Shown: positions 56,060 to 64,000 of the stretch, piece after piece
Layout: each line of letters begins with the position of its first letter
Position numbering within the stretch: position 1 is the stretch's first letter
NCBI GenBank assembly: GCA_002928535.1
Contig: PERG01000003.1
Span: 62,001 to 126,000 of the forward strand
DNA: 64,000 nt
DNA from: Methylotenera sp.
Lineage (GTDB): Bacteria > Pseudomonadota > Gammaproteobacteria > Burkholderiales > Methylophilaceae
Direction of reading: 5' to 3'
The notes under the pieces: model-generated
Databases searched by the model: none
Told to the model about the DNA's origin: nothing
Seen by the model: the letters and a program-made list of their open reading frames with translations, nothing else
Program-made: the position numbers and the translations under genes

Positions 56060-56377
56060 CTAGTCACGACCACGATGGCCTCGGTGGCCATGTCCGCGAT
56101 GATCCCAGTCGCGATCACGTTTCCAGCCATGATGGCGGTGACGGTCATTATCGTAATAACGGAAGTTAGCACGTGGGCTGTAATAATATGGCTGAGGCGC
56201 CGCATAGTAGGCTGGTGCGCCATAGTAGACTACAGGAGGTGCGTAATGCCTTACCACTGGTGCTGGATAACCCCCGCCAATATTAATGCCGAAGCTAAAT
56301 GAATCATGCGCCTGAGCGGCGGTGAATGGTGCTAAAGCTAACCCAGATACAACTAATAAGGAACGTAACATTTTCAT
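56060..56377 (-). CDS. Secreted His/Tyr/Arg-rich small protein
   Basis: 105 aa. A signal peptide (SLLVVSGLALAPFTAAQA) is followed by SFSFGINIGGGYPAPVV, a Tyr/Pro-rich middle and a His/Arg/Asp-rich tail with many HRH, DRD and HRGH units. Low-complexity proteins of this type occur in betaproteobacterial envelopes, but I cannot name a function; metal binding through His is possible. Convergent to pncC. Confidence 0.8.
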   Translation of the reverse strand: MKMLRSLLVVSGLALAPFTAAQAHDSFSFGINIGGGYPAPVVRHYAPPVVYYGAPAYYAAPQPYYYSPRANFRYYDNDRHRHHGWKRDRDWDHRGHGHRGHRGRD

Positions 56378-56571
56378 CGTATTTCTCCATTTACAAATTA
56401 CACCTGTTAAGACGCACTATGCGCCCAATGGTTTACCTCAATCCACCATCTTTACAAGAAATTACATGTGGCAAAAATACAGTCTATGCTTACCTTAAGT
56501 AGTAAATTATGGAATAATTAGAGGTTATTACCCGCATCACTTAAGCACCTCAAAATAAAGGCAAAAACACT

Positions 56572-57600
56572 ATGGATGACAATAAAAGCAAAGCTCTTGC
56601 CGCCGCACTTTCTCAAATTGAAAAGCAATTCGGCAAAGGCTCCATCATGCGCATGGGCGACAGCGATATCGGCGAAGATATTCAAGCCGTTTCCACTGGT
56701 TCGCTCGGGCTTGATATTGCTTTAGGCATTGGTGGTTTACCACGTGGCCGCGTGGTTGAAATTTACGGCCCTGAATCATCCGGTAAAACGACACTGACGC
56801 TATCAGTCATTGCGCAAATGCAAAAAATGGGCGGCACTGCTGCTTTCATCGATGCGGAACACGCACTTGATCCTCAATATGCCGCCAAACTAGGCGTGAA
56901 TGTGCCCGACTTACTCATCAGCCAGCCAGATACAGGCGAACAAGCCTTGGAAATTGCTGACATGCTGGTACGTTCAGGTTCAGTGGATATCGTGGTGGTC
57001 GACTCTGTTGCCGCACTTACGCCGCGTGCCGAAATCGAAGGCGAAATGGGTGACTCACACATGGGCCTGCAAGCCCGCTTGATGAGCCAGGCATTGCGTA
57101 AACTGACCGGCAACATTAAACGTACCAATACCTTGGTGATCTTTATTAACCAAATTCGTATGAAAATCGGTGTGATGTTCGGCAATCCGGAAACAACAAC
57201 CGGCGGTAACGCACTTAAATTCTACGCTTCAGTACGCCTGGATATCCGCCGTATCGGTGCGATCAAAAAAGGCGATGAAGTGACCGGTTCTGAAACGCGC
57301 GTGAAAGTCATTAAAAACAAAGTTGCGCCGCCGTTCAAGCAAGCTGAATTTGACATTCTGTATGGCGAAGGCATTTCCCGCGAAGGCGAAATTATCGAAC
57401 TGGGCGTCAATGCAAAATTCGTAGAAAAAGCCGGTGCCTGGTATAGCTACAATGGCGAGAAAATTGGCCAAGGCAAAGATAACGCACGTGAATTCTTAAA
57501 AGAACATCCGGCTATTGCCAATGAAATTGATGCCAAGATTCGCGCCAATATCAAGCAGTTAAGCGAAAGCATGACTGCGGTACGTACGGAAGACGATTAA
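56572..57600 (+). CDS. recA: Recombinase RecA
   Basis: 342 aa. Walker [10 protein letters not shown] (residues about 64-72), [19 protein letters not shown] with Walker [59 protein letters not shown] core. Family length normal. The 194 bp upstream show no clear CTGT-N8-ACAG LexA site. Followed at once by recX. Confidence 0.97.
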   Translation: MDDNKSKALAAALSQIEKQFGKGSIMRMGDSDIGEDIQAVSTGSLGLDIALGIGGLPRGRVVEIYGPESSGKTTLTLSVIAQMQKMGGTAAFIDAEHALDPQYAAKLGVNVPDLLISQPDTGEQALEIADMLVRSGSVDIVVVDSVAALTPRAEIEGEMGDSHMGLQARLMSQALRKLTGNIKRTNTLVIFINQIRMKIGVMFGNPETTTGGNALKFYASVRLDIRRIGAIKKGDEVTGSETRVKVIKNKVAPPFKQAEFDILYGEGISREGEIIELGVNAKFVEKAGAWYSYNGEKIGQGKDNAREFLKEHPAIANEIDAKIRANIKQLSESMTAVRTEDD

Positions 57601-57612
57601 GGAATAGCAATA

Positions 57613-58053
57613 GATTATCAGGCGAAAACTTTACGGCAACGCGCCCTGGATTATTTAACTAAACGCGAATACTCCTATCAGGAACTAGGGCAAAAACTTA
57701 AAGCCTACGCTGAAGAATCCGATGACATTCCGGCATTACTAACAGAATTTAAAGATAAAGGCTGGTTATCAGACGCCCGATTTACTGAGCAGATTGTTCA
57801 TGCACGTAAAGCTAAATTTGGGAGTGCGCGTGTGGCGCATGAACTACGTGAAAAAGGCATTGCTGATGATTTGATTGCCGATGCAGTGGCCGAAGTAAAG
57901 ATAGACGAACTGGCAAATGCTAAAGATGTTTGGCGTAAGAAATATGACGCCCTACCCAAGACACAACTGGAATGGGCCAAACAAGCTAGGTTTCTGCAAA
58001 GCCGCGGCTTTGGGTTCGACATAATAAAAAAAGTATTAAACACTAAAGATTAG
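57613..58053 (+). CDS. recX: RecX regulator with a non-standard ATA start
   Basis: About 146 aa. The frame is open from the recA stop (57598-57600) to 58053 and reads QAKTLRQRALDYLTKREYS, then ALLTEFKDKGWLSDARFTEQ and AHELREKGI, which is a full RecX that restrains RecA. There is no ATG, GTG or TTG before about residue 75 (next candidate GTG 57829, ATG 57838). TAAGGA overlaps the recA stop, and nine bases later stands ATA (57613), the likely start; another ATA is at 57604. So either AUA is used, or an ATG was recently lost. Confidence 0.85.
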   Translation, partial: DYQAKTLRQRALDYLTKREYSYQELGQKLKAYAEESDDIPALLTEFKDKGWLSDARFTEQIVHARKAKFGSARVAHELREKGIADDLIADAVAEVKIDELANAKDVWRKKYDALPKTQLEWAKQARFLQSRGFGFDIIKKVLNTKD

Positions 58054-58144
58054 TGATGCATTAGGCAACAATGTTAAGCCACCTTAAGCGACTGAAAAAA
58101 CATACAAATTTGGATCAAGTCCAAAAGATGGATTTTATTAAAGA

Positions 58145-60778
58145 ATGACTATTAAACTCAGCAACAATCCTTCCAGCAAAGAAATCCGTCAGGCATTTTT
58201 GGACTACTTCGCGTCTAAAGGCCACGAAGTCGTCGCCTCCAGTTCGCTAGTGCCACATGGTGACCCTACCCTGCTATTCACCAATGCGGGCATGAATCAA
58301 TTCAAAGATGTGTTTTTAGGCTTTGATAAACGTACTTACACCCGTGCAGCTTCCAGCCAAAAATGTGTGCGTGCCGGCGGTAAGCATAATGACCTGGAAA
58401 ATGTCGGCTATACGGCCCGCCACCACACGTTCTTTGAGATGTTGGGCAATTTCAGTTTCGGTGATTACTTCAAGCAAGATGCAATCAATTACGCGTGGGA
58501 ATTACTGACCGTCGTTTTCAAGCTGCCAAAAGACAAACTCACCGTCACCGTTTATGCAGAAGATGATGAAGCGTACGATATCTGGACCAAACAAATCGGC
58601 GTGCCTGCCGAACGTGTGATTCGTATAGGCGATAACAAAGGTGCACGCTACGCGTCCGATAACTTCTGGATGATGGGTGATACCGGCCCATGCGGTCCTT
58701 GTACCGAAATTTTCTATGACCATGGTGATCACCATTTCGGCGGCCCGCCAGGCAGCCCTGATGAAGACGGTGATCGCTTTATCGAAATCTGGAACAACGT
58801 GTTCATGCAATACAACCGTGATGAAGCGGGTGTCATGCATAAACTACCGAAGCCATCTGTTGATACCGGCATGGGTCTCGAGCGTATCTCCGCCGTATTA
58901 CAGCATGTACATGCTAACTATGAAATCGATGTATTCCAAACATTGATTCAGGCAGCTGCACGAGAAACCAAAACTGCCGATTTGAATAGTCCAAGTCTCA
59001 AAGTACTGGCTGACCACATTCGTGCTTGTAGCTTTTTAATTGCTGATGGCGTGATCCCAGGTAATGAAGGCCGCGGCTATGTGCTGCGCCGCATCATTCG
59101 CCGGGCGATTCGTCATGGCTACAAGTTAGGTGCACGCAAAGCATTTTTCTATAAAATGCTACCTGACCTGGTTCAGGAAATGGGCCACGCCTATCCCGAA
59201 TTAATCGCCAATCAGGCGCGTATTTCCGACATGCTCAAACAGGAAGAGGACCGTTTTTTCGAGACGATTGAAAACGGCATGGCGATTCTGGAAGCGGAGT
59301 TAGCCAATACCAAAGGCGTATTCAACGGCGAAACTGCATTTAAATTACATGACACCTACGGTTTCCCACTCGATTTGACAGCTGATATTTGCCGCGAGCG
59401 TGATGTTAAGGTTGATACTGACGCATTCAATGCCGCGATGGCGCGCCAGAAAGACCAGGCACGTGCCGCTGGTAAATTTAAAATGTCGACTAACCTGGAA
59501 TATAGCGGCCAGTCCTCCACTTTCCATGGCTATGAAACTTTGGAAAAGCAAGCACAGGTATTAGTGATCTATAAAGACGGCATCGCTGTACAAAGCCTCA
59601 ATGAAGGCGACCACGGTATCGTAGTGCTGGACCATACACCCTTCTATGCAGAATCCGGCGGACAAATCGGCGACTCTGGTGAATTGAAATCTGCTAACGG
59701 AATTTTTGCAGTAGAAGACACCCTGAAGATTCAAGCAGCGGTATTCGGCCATCACGGTATACTCAAAACCGGCACACTCAATGTGGGTGATAGCTTGACT
59801 GCTAAAGTCGACATGCATGCCCGTGCCAATACCATGCGCAATCACTCGGCTACACATTTGATGCATAAAGCGTTACGCGAAGTGTTAGGTGAACATGTGC
59901 AACAAAAAGGCTCGCTGGTTGATACCGAAAAAACCCGTTTTGACTTCGTGCATAACGCGCCGATGACGGATGCACAGCTGTTAAAAGTTGAGCAAATCGT
60001 GAATGCGGAAATTTTGGCAAACGCAGAGACCCAAGCACGCGTGATGGATATCGAATCTGCGCAAAAAACCGGCGCCGTGATGCTGTTCGGTGAGAAATAT
60101 GGCGATGAAGTGCGTGTACTCGATATCGGCAGTTCACGCGAATTGTGTGGCGGCACCCATGTCAGCCGCACCGGTGATATCGGCCTGTTCAAAATATTAA
60201 GTGAATCTGGCGTGGCTGCAGGGGTGCGTCGTATTGAAGCGACCACAGGCGAAGGCGCGTTGAAATTGATCCAGTCACAACAAGCATTGCTTAACCAAAC
60301 CGCGAGTGAACTCAAAGCCCCGGTGAGCGAGTTACCTGCCAAGATTTCCCAGATTCTCGATAACGTTCGGTCATTGGAAAAAGAACTTGCCCGTTTGAAA
60401 TCCAAACTTGCTGCCGCACAAGGCGATGATCTTGCCTCCCAGGCTGTCGAAATTGGTGGGTTTAAAGTCCTGGCAACCATGCTGGAAGGCGCAGATGCAA
60501 ATACCTTGCGTGAAACTATGGACAAGCTCAAAGACAAGCTTAAATCCGCTGCAATCGTATTAGCCAGCACCAATGATGGTAAAGTCAGTTTAGCCGCTGG
60601 CGTGACCGCAGACCTGATTGCAAAAATCAAGGCTGGTGATCTGGTGAACCATGTGGCAAGCCAAGTGGGCGGCAAAGGCGGCGGCAAACCGGATATGGCA
60701 ATGGCAGGCGGTACGGATGCTAGCCAGTTGCCCAAAGCATTGGCGAGTGTGAATGATTGGGTCGCCTCAAAATTGTAA
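58145..60778 (+). CDS. alaS: Alanine-tRNA ligase
   Basis: 877 aa. Class II catalytic core ([40 protein letters not shown]), editing domain with [25 protein letters not shown] and the [13 protein letters not shown] zinc site, and a C-terminal C-Ala region with [15 protein letters not shown]. Length typical. recA-recX-alaS is the common order. Confidence 0.97.
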   Translation: MTIKLSNNPSSKEIRQAFLDYFASKGHEVVASSSLVPHGDPTLLFTNAGMNQFKDVFLGFDKRTYTRAASSQKCVRAGGKHNDLENVGYTARHHTFFEMLGNFSFGDYFKQDAINYAWELLTVVFKLPKDKLTVTVYAEDDEAYDIWTKQIGVPAERVIRIGDNKGARYASDNFWMMGDTGPCGPCTEIFYDHGDHHFGGPPGSPDEDGDRFIEIWNNVFMQYNRDEAGVMHKLPKPSVDTGMGLERISAVLQHVHANYEIDVFQTLIQAAARETKTADLNSPSLKVLADHIRACSFLIADGVIPGNEGRGYVLRRIIRRAIRHGYKLGARKAFFYKMLPDLVQEMGHAYPELIANQARISDMLKQEEDRFFETIENGMAILEAELANTKGVFNGETAFKLHDTYGFPLDLTADICRERDVKVDTDAFNAAMARQKDQARAAGKFKMSTNLEYSGQSSTFHGYETLEKQAQVLVIYKDGIAVQSLNEGDHGIVVLDHTPFYAESGGQIGDSGELKSANGIFAVEDTLKIQAAVFGHHGILKTGTLNVGDSLTAKVDMHARANTMRNHSATHLMHKALREVLGEHVQQKGSLVDTEKTRFDFVHNAPMTDAQLLKVEQIVNAEILANAETQARVMDIESAQKTGAVMLFGEKYGDEVRVLDIGSSRELCGGTHVSRTGDIGLFKILSESGVAAGVRRIEATTGEGALKLIQSQQALLNQTASELKAPVSELPAKISQILDNVRSLEKELARLKSKLAAAQGDDLASQAVEIGGFKVLATMLEGADANTLRETMDKLKDKLKSAAIVLASTNDGKVSLAAGVTADLIAKIKAGDLVNHVASQVGGKGGGKPDMAMAGGTDASQLPKALASVNDWVASKL

Positions 60779-60854
60779 TTTTTACTATCTAAAACTTATT
60801 TTTACTAACTTACCTATCTTTTAACTAAAAAGTGAAACGAATTAAGAGTTAACT

Positions 60855-62090
60855 ATGGCACTAATTGTACAAAAATACGGTGGAACTTCAGTTGCAAATC
60901 CGGAAAGGATTCGTAACGTGGCGCGACGGGTGGCCCGTTACAAGGCAATGGGGCATCAAGTGGTGGTCGTAGTGTCTGCAATGTCGGGCGAAACTAACCG
61001 ACTGATTAGTCTGGCCAAAGAGCTGATGACCGATCCTGATCCGCGTGAATTGGATACGATAGTCTCTACAGGCGAACAAGTGACAATCGGCATGACCGCA
61101 CTTGCCTTGATTGAATTGGGTATTAAGGCGAAAAGTTATACGGGTGCACAAGTCAAGATTCTGACTGACGATGCTCATACCAAAGCACGCATTCTAAACA
61201 TTGACCAAGGCAATATTAAAGCTGATCTGGATGCAGGCTATGTATGCGTAGTAGCAGGGTTCCAAGGCGTAGATGAAAACGGCAATATCACGACCTTAGG
61301 CCGTGGCGGTTCAGATACCACAGGCGTAGCACTCGCAGCGGCACTAGGGGCGGATGAATGCCAAATCTATACCGATGTTGATGGCGTTTATACAACAGAC
61401 CCACGTGTAGTGCCAGAAGCACGCCGTTTGAAGTCGATTACTTTTGAAGAGATGCTGGAATTAGCAAGCCAAGGCTCTAAGGTATTGCAAATCCGCTCTG
61501 TGGAATTTGCCGGTAAATACAAGGTTAAGTTACGTGTGCTTTCCAGCTTTGAAGAAGAAGGCGACGGCACACTCATTACATTTGAAGAAGATGGCAAGGA
61601 AAGCAATATGGAACAACCAATTATTTCAGGGATCGCGTTTAACCGCGACGAAGCTAAAGTCACCGTACTAGGCGTACCGGATCGTCCGGGCATCGCTTAC
61701 CAAATTCTTGGCCCGATTGCCGATGCCAAGATCGATGTTGATATGATCATCCAAAACGTAGGCGCAGACGGCACTACCGACTTTACCTTCACCGTGCATA
61801 AAAACGAGTTGAATAAAGCACTGGCAATTTTGAAAGACAAGGTACAAGGCCATATCAATGCACGCGAAATTATTGGCGACGATAAAATCGCTAAAGTATC
61901 CGTGGTTGGGGTTGGCATGCGTTCACATGTGGGCATTGCCAGCCAAATGTTCCGCACATTGGCAGAAGAAGGCATCAATATTCAAATGATCTCGACCAGC
62001 GAAATCAAGATTGCTGTAGTGATCGACGAAAAATACATGGAACTTGCCGTGCGCGTATTGCACAAAGCATTTGAGCTGGAAGAAGCTTAA
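60855..62090 (+). CDS. lysC: Aspartate kinase
   Basis: 411 aa. The kinase domain has VQKYGGTSVANPERI, TTLGRGGSDTTGVALAAALGA and VDGVYTTDPRVVPEARRL. Two ACT domains in the C-terminal third (about 265-405) suggest feedback regulation by lysine/threonine. Begins the aspartate-family amino acid pathway. No lysine riboswitch fits in the 76 bp upstream. Confidence 0.96.
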   Translation: MALIVQKYGGTSVANPERIRNVARRVARYKAMGHQVVVVVSAMSGETNRLISLAKELMTDPDPRELDTIVSTGEQVTIGMTALALIELGIKAKSYTGAQVKILTDDAHTKARILNIDQGNIKADLDAGYVCVVAGFQGVDENGNITTLGRGGSDTTGVALAAALGADECQIYTDVDGVYTTDPRVVPEARRLKSITFEEMLELASQGSKVLQIRSVEFAGKYKVKLRVLSSFEEEGDGTLITFEEDGKESNMEQPIISGIAFNRDEAKVTVLGVPDRPGIAYQILGPIADAKIDVDMIIQNVGADGTTDFTFTVHKNELNKALAILKDKVQGHINAREIIGDDKIAKVSVVGVGMRSHVGIASQMFRTLAEEGINIQMISTSEIKIAVVIDEKYMELAVRVLHKAFELEEA

Positions 62091-62153
62091 GCTTTTAATT
62101 GATTTATAGAGGGGTTTAGCGTAGTATCACGCCCCTGAAACAGCGTAATAAAC

Positions 62154-62247
62154 GGAGAGCTGGCCGAGTGGTCGAAGGCACTTCCCTGCTAAGGAAGCAT
62201 ACGGGCTTAAATCTGTATCGAGGGTTCGAATCCCTCGCTCTCCGCCA
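62154..62247 (+). tRNA. tRNA-Ser (anticodon GCT)
   Basis: Acceptor GGAGAGC pairs with GCTCTCC, G73 and encoded CCA end it at 62247. Anticodon stem CTTCC/GGAAG with loop CTGCTAA gives GCT. A long variable arm and T-arm GAGGG/CCCTC fit a serine tRNA for AGC/AGU. The 239 bp after it show no gene or clear terminator. Confidence 0.96.
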
Positions 62248-62486
62248 GTAATATTTTAAGTGGCAAAAAATCATTTAAATCAATTACTTATCCTACATCT
62301 GCATTTATCGTTTCACCTCATGTTTTCACCCCATATCCTCCCAAACATAATTGCTAATGTGGGAAAAATAAGAACAGATATAACGTCTCTTTAGAATTGC
62401 TTACAGATGCAAGTTAAGTGCAATTACCATTCTCCAATTCTCGGGTTCTAAAACCACATAAGAGCTGTAACGTACGCTCCTTATAC

Positions 62487-63806
62487 TCACTGGCATTTAG
62501 CTATAGGTATCTCATTCCAGCTACCTGTATAGTTCGGACTTTTATACTCTCTGCGCATAGCCCAACTCTTATTAATGCCTTCAGATGCTAGCTTGATAGT
62601 ACCTCTCCCGTATTTATTATTAAGCTTGTCCATCACAGCCATAAGCTCGTCAGACTTAGGAGCTGCTGCTGTACCAAACAGGTCTGTTTGCTGACCTCCT
62701 TCTGGCACTAGCTCCATAAGCATTACTCCAGCTTTTTGGTAGTACACGCCTGGCTTATACATTTGTTTAAGCACCCAAAGTGCTGCCTTTGTTATTTGCA
62801 AAGTACAGTTTGTAGGTGCAGGCAAACCTATCATCCCATCACCCGGATAAAACTTTGCTTTATCGAACGGACTGTTTTGAGCGAATGCGTAAACAGCATT
62901 AGCGTATAAGCCTTGTTTGCGCAGGCGCTGGGCTGCATTGGCTGCATGAAAGGTTATCGCCTCTACCAGCTCTTGCAGCGTGGTTACACGGGCGCCAAAT
63001 GAACGAGAACTCATCACCTGTTTAGCTTCTGCTAAGGACTCATCCAGCTCTAGCCAAGACTCACCATTAAGTTCTTTAATCGTGCGCTCTAGCACTACGC
63101 CAAACTCGTCTCGAATGCGTTTAGTATCAGCTCGTTTTAGGCGTAGAACGTTATGTACACCATGGGAATTTAATTTAGCTTCTAATCTACTACCTATTCC
63201 CCAAACTTTAGATACAGGTAGGTTTGCCATAATATCGTTTAAGTCATGATGTGCCATGCTGGTGAAGTCGCATACACCGTTAGCATACGTGTTCTTCTTA
63301 GCGTGATGATTAGCAAGCTTGGCTAAGGTCTTGGTACTTCCGATGCCTACACAGATAGGTAGGCCTGTCCATTGAAGTACAGTACTTTTAATTTCCTGAC
63401 CGTGAGCTACTAAATCTATTTTCATTCCAGTAAGGTCTAAGAACGATTCATCAATCGAATATACCTCCTGGCGAGGTGAAAACTGTTTGAGAGTAGCCAT
63501 GAAGCGATTGCTCATATTTGCATAGAGTTCGTAGTTAGAAGAAAAAGCTACTACACCTAACTTACGTGCCTCTTCTTCAACCTCAAACCATGGCTTGCAC
63601 ATATATAGCTCAAGGATAGCCTTAGCCTCCTTAGTTTGAGCTATGACACATCCGTCGTTATTGGAAAGTACTACGATAGGCTTGCCGATAAGGTCAGGTC
63701 GCATAAGCCTTTCGCACTCACCGTAAAACGAATTTGCGTCACAAAGCGCGTAAACTTGATTAAAGCGGTGGGGGGAGAACACGACGCACCACACCAAAAA
63801 TAACAA
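62487..63806 (-). CDS. umuC: Translesion DNA polymerase V subunit UmuC
   Basis: Y-family polymerase. ALCDANSFYGECERLMRP, VLSNNDGCVIAQTKEAK and YSIDESFLDL contain the catalytic acids; the thumb and C-terminal little-finger region are intact. The start is unclear: the normal first residues (M-YALCD) align with GTT at 63758, which is not a start codon, right after the umuD stop. The 63806 end is a TTG; GTG 63794 or TTG 63797 are also possible, all inside umuD, with AGGAG near 63812. So the exact N-terminus is uncertain. Confidence 0.85.
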   Translation of the reverse strand: MLFLVWCVVFSPHRFNQVYALCDANSFYGECERLMRPDLIGKPIVVLSNNDGCVIAQTKEAKAILELYMCKPWFEVEEEARKLGVVAFSSNYELYANMSNRFMATLKQFSPRQEVYSIDESFLDLTGMKIDLVAHGQEIKSTVLQWTGLPICVGIGSTKTLAKLANHHAKKNTYANGVCDFTSMAHHDLNDIMANLPVSKVWGIGSRLEAKLNSHGVHNVLRLKRADTKRIRDEFGVVLERTIKELNGESWLELDESLAEAKQVMSSRSFGARVTTLQELVEAITFHAANAAQRLRKQGLYANAVYAFAQNSPFDKAKFYPGDGMIGLPAPTNCTLQITKAALWVLKQMYKPGVYYQKAGVMLMELVPEGGQQTDLFGTAAAPKSDELMAVMDKLNNKYGRGTIKLASEGINKSWAMRREYKSPNYTGSWNEIPIAKCQ

Positions 63807-64000
63807 GCTCCTGGCCCTCTGAAAACGTAATTGGAGGGAAATCTGGATGCTCGGAAAGAAGTTTTACCACACCCCCGCGTTTATAAAGTCGTTTTACCAC
63901 CCACTCCCCATCTACAGCAGCCACAACGATAGCTCCGTACTTATGTGGCAGTGAACGGTCTACTAACAACAAGTCTCCATCGAATATGCGAGCGCCCTCC
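63760..64000 (-). CDS. umuD: UmuD-like protein, C-terminal part (runs off the window)
   Basis: The frame runs to the right edge. It encodes EGARIFDGDLLLVDRSLPHKYGAIVVAAVDGEWVVKRLYKRGG, the self-cleaving LexA/UmuD peptidase core with the catalytic Lys in VVKRL, and ends with VVRRVLPPPL. The serine of the active pair would be outside the window. UmuD', the cleaved form, binds UmuC to form polymerase V. The overlap or near-contact with umuC shows an operon. Confidence 0.9.
   Translation of the reverse strand, partial: EGARIFDGDLLLVDRSLPHKYGAIVVAAVDGEWVVKRLYKRGGVVKLLSEHPDFPPITFSEGQELVIFGVVRRVLPPPL

Noticed and set aside
56378-56571. LexA/SOS box upstream of recA
   Set aside because: A CTGT-N8-ACAG site is not present; only isolated CTGT and ACAG words.
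59842-60735. 297-codon minus-strand ORF inside alaS
   Set aside because: Long shadow ORF in the complement of an intact, conserved alaS; no domain, no ribosome-binding site.
60779-60854. Lysine riboswitch before lysC
   Set aside because: 76 bp is too short and has no stem-rich structure.
62248-62486. Attachment site or gene in the gap after tRNA-Ser
   Set aside because: No repeat of the tRNA 3' end, no integrase and no ORF with recognisable features in the window; the gap appears featureless.

Overview
The window looks like a chromosomal segment of a methylotrophic betaproteobacterium, most likely Methylophilaceae (Methylotenera/Methylophilus-like). This rests on the protein sequences (betaproteobacterial CysG, MiaB, PhoH, GlyQS, RecA and AlaS types), on a housekeeping order that runs miaB, phoH, (fba, tpiA, fbp), ybeY, corC, lnt, glyQ, glyS, gmhB, plsC, and on a decayed restriction gene that closely resembles, from memory, MmeI of Methylophilus methylotrophus. 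The genus is an inference; no database was searched.

Layout. Positions 1-2300 hold the end of a probable rplY, then pth, ychF and a tRNA-Met with a consensus promoter. Positions 2300-16700 are accessory: an MmeI-type restriction-modification pseudogene with two frameshifts, a decayed higBA toxin-antitoxin pair, an AbiE-type type IV toxin-antitoxin pair with two palindromic operators, a flavin-oxidase/AhpD-like/LysR redox module, a two-gene TIR plus TPR-S cassette that looks like a small anti-phage system, a DUF6279 lipoprotein, an alcohol dehydrogenase, an SDR, an XRE regulator, a GNAT protein and an EF-hand protein. Positions 16900-20500 carry an OmpR/EnvZ-type two-component pair and cysG. 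Positions 20500-36200 are translation, envelope and sugar-phosphate genes, including the fba-tpiA-fbp block set inside the usual phoH-ybeY-corC-lnt neighbourhood. Positions 36200-46300 carry an SCO protein, ilvE, murI, a cobalamin adenosyltransferase, pcnB-folK-dgk-panBCD and rsfS-rlmH. Positions 46000-56400 hold two tandem paralogous small proteins of unknown function, a photolyase, mlaA, pmbA/yjgA, a transporter, mog, thiL-pgpA-pncC and a His/Tyr-rich secreted protein. Positions 56500-62250 are recA-recX, alaS, lysC and a tRNA-Ser. The right end carries umuC and part of umuD on the minus strand.

Two things stand out. First, at least five intergenic foldback elements (before ychF, phoH, glyQ, gmhB and dgk) share a core, but each has its own pair of complementary end arms. 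The arms differ from locus to locus yet match each other within a locus, and in four cases they cover or touch the Shine-Dalgarno region of the next gene. Second, the TIR/TPR-S cassette is a compact effector-plus-sensor pair. Other oddities are a recX gene without a standard start codon and several freshly broken defence genes between tRNA-Met and the redox module.
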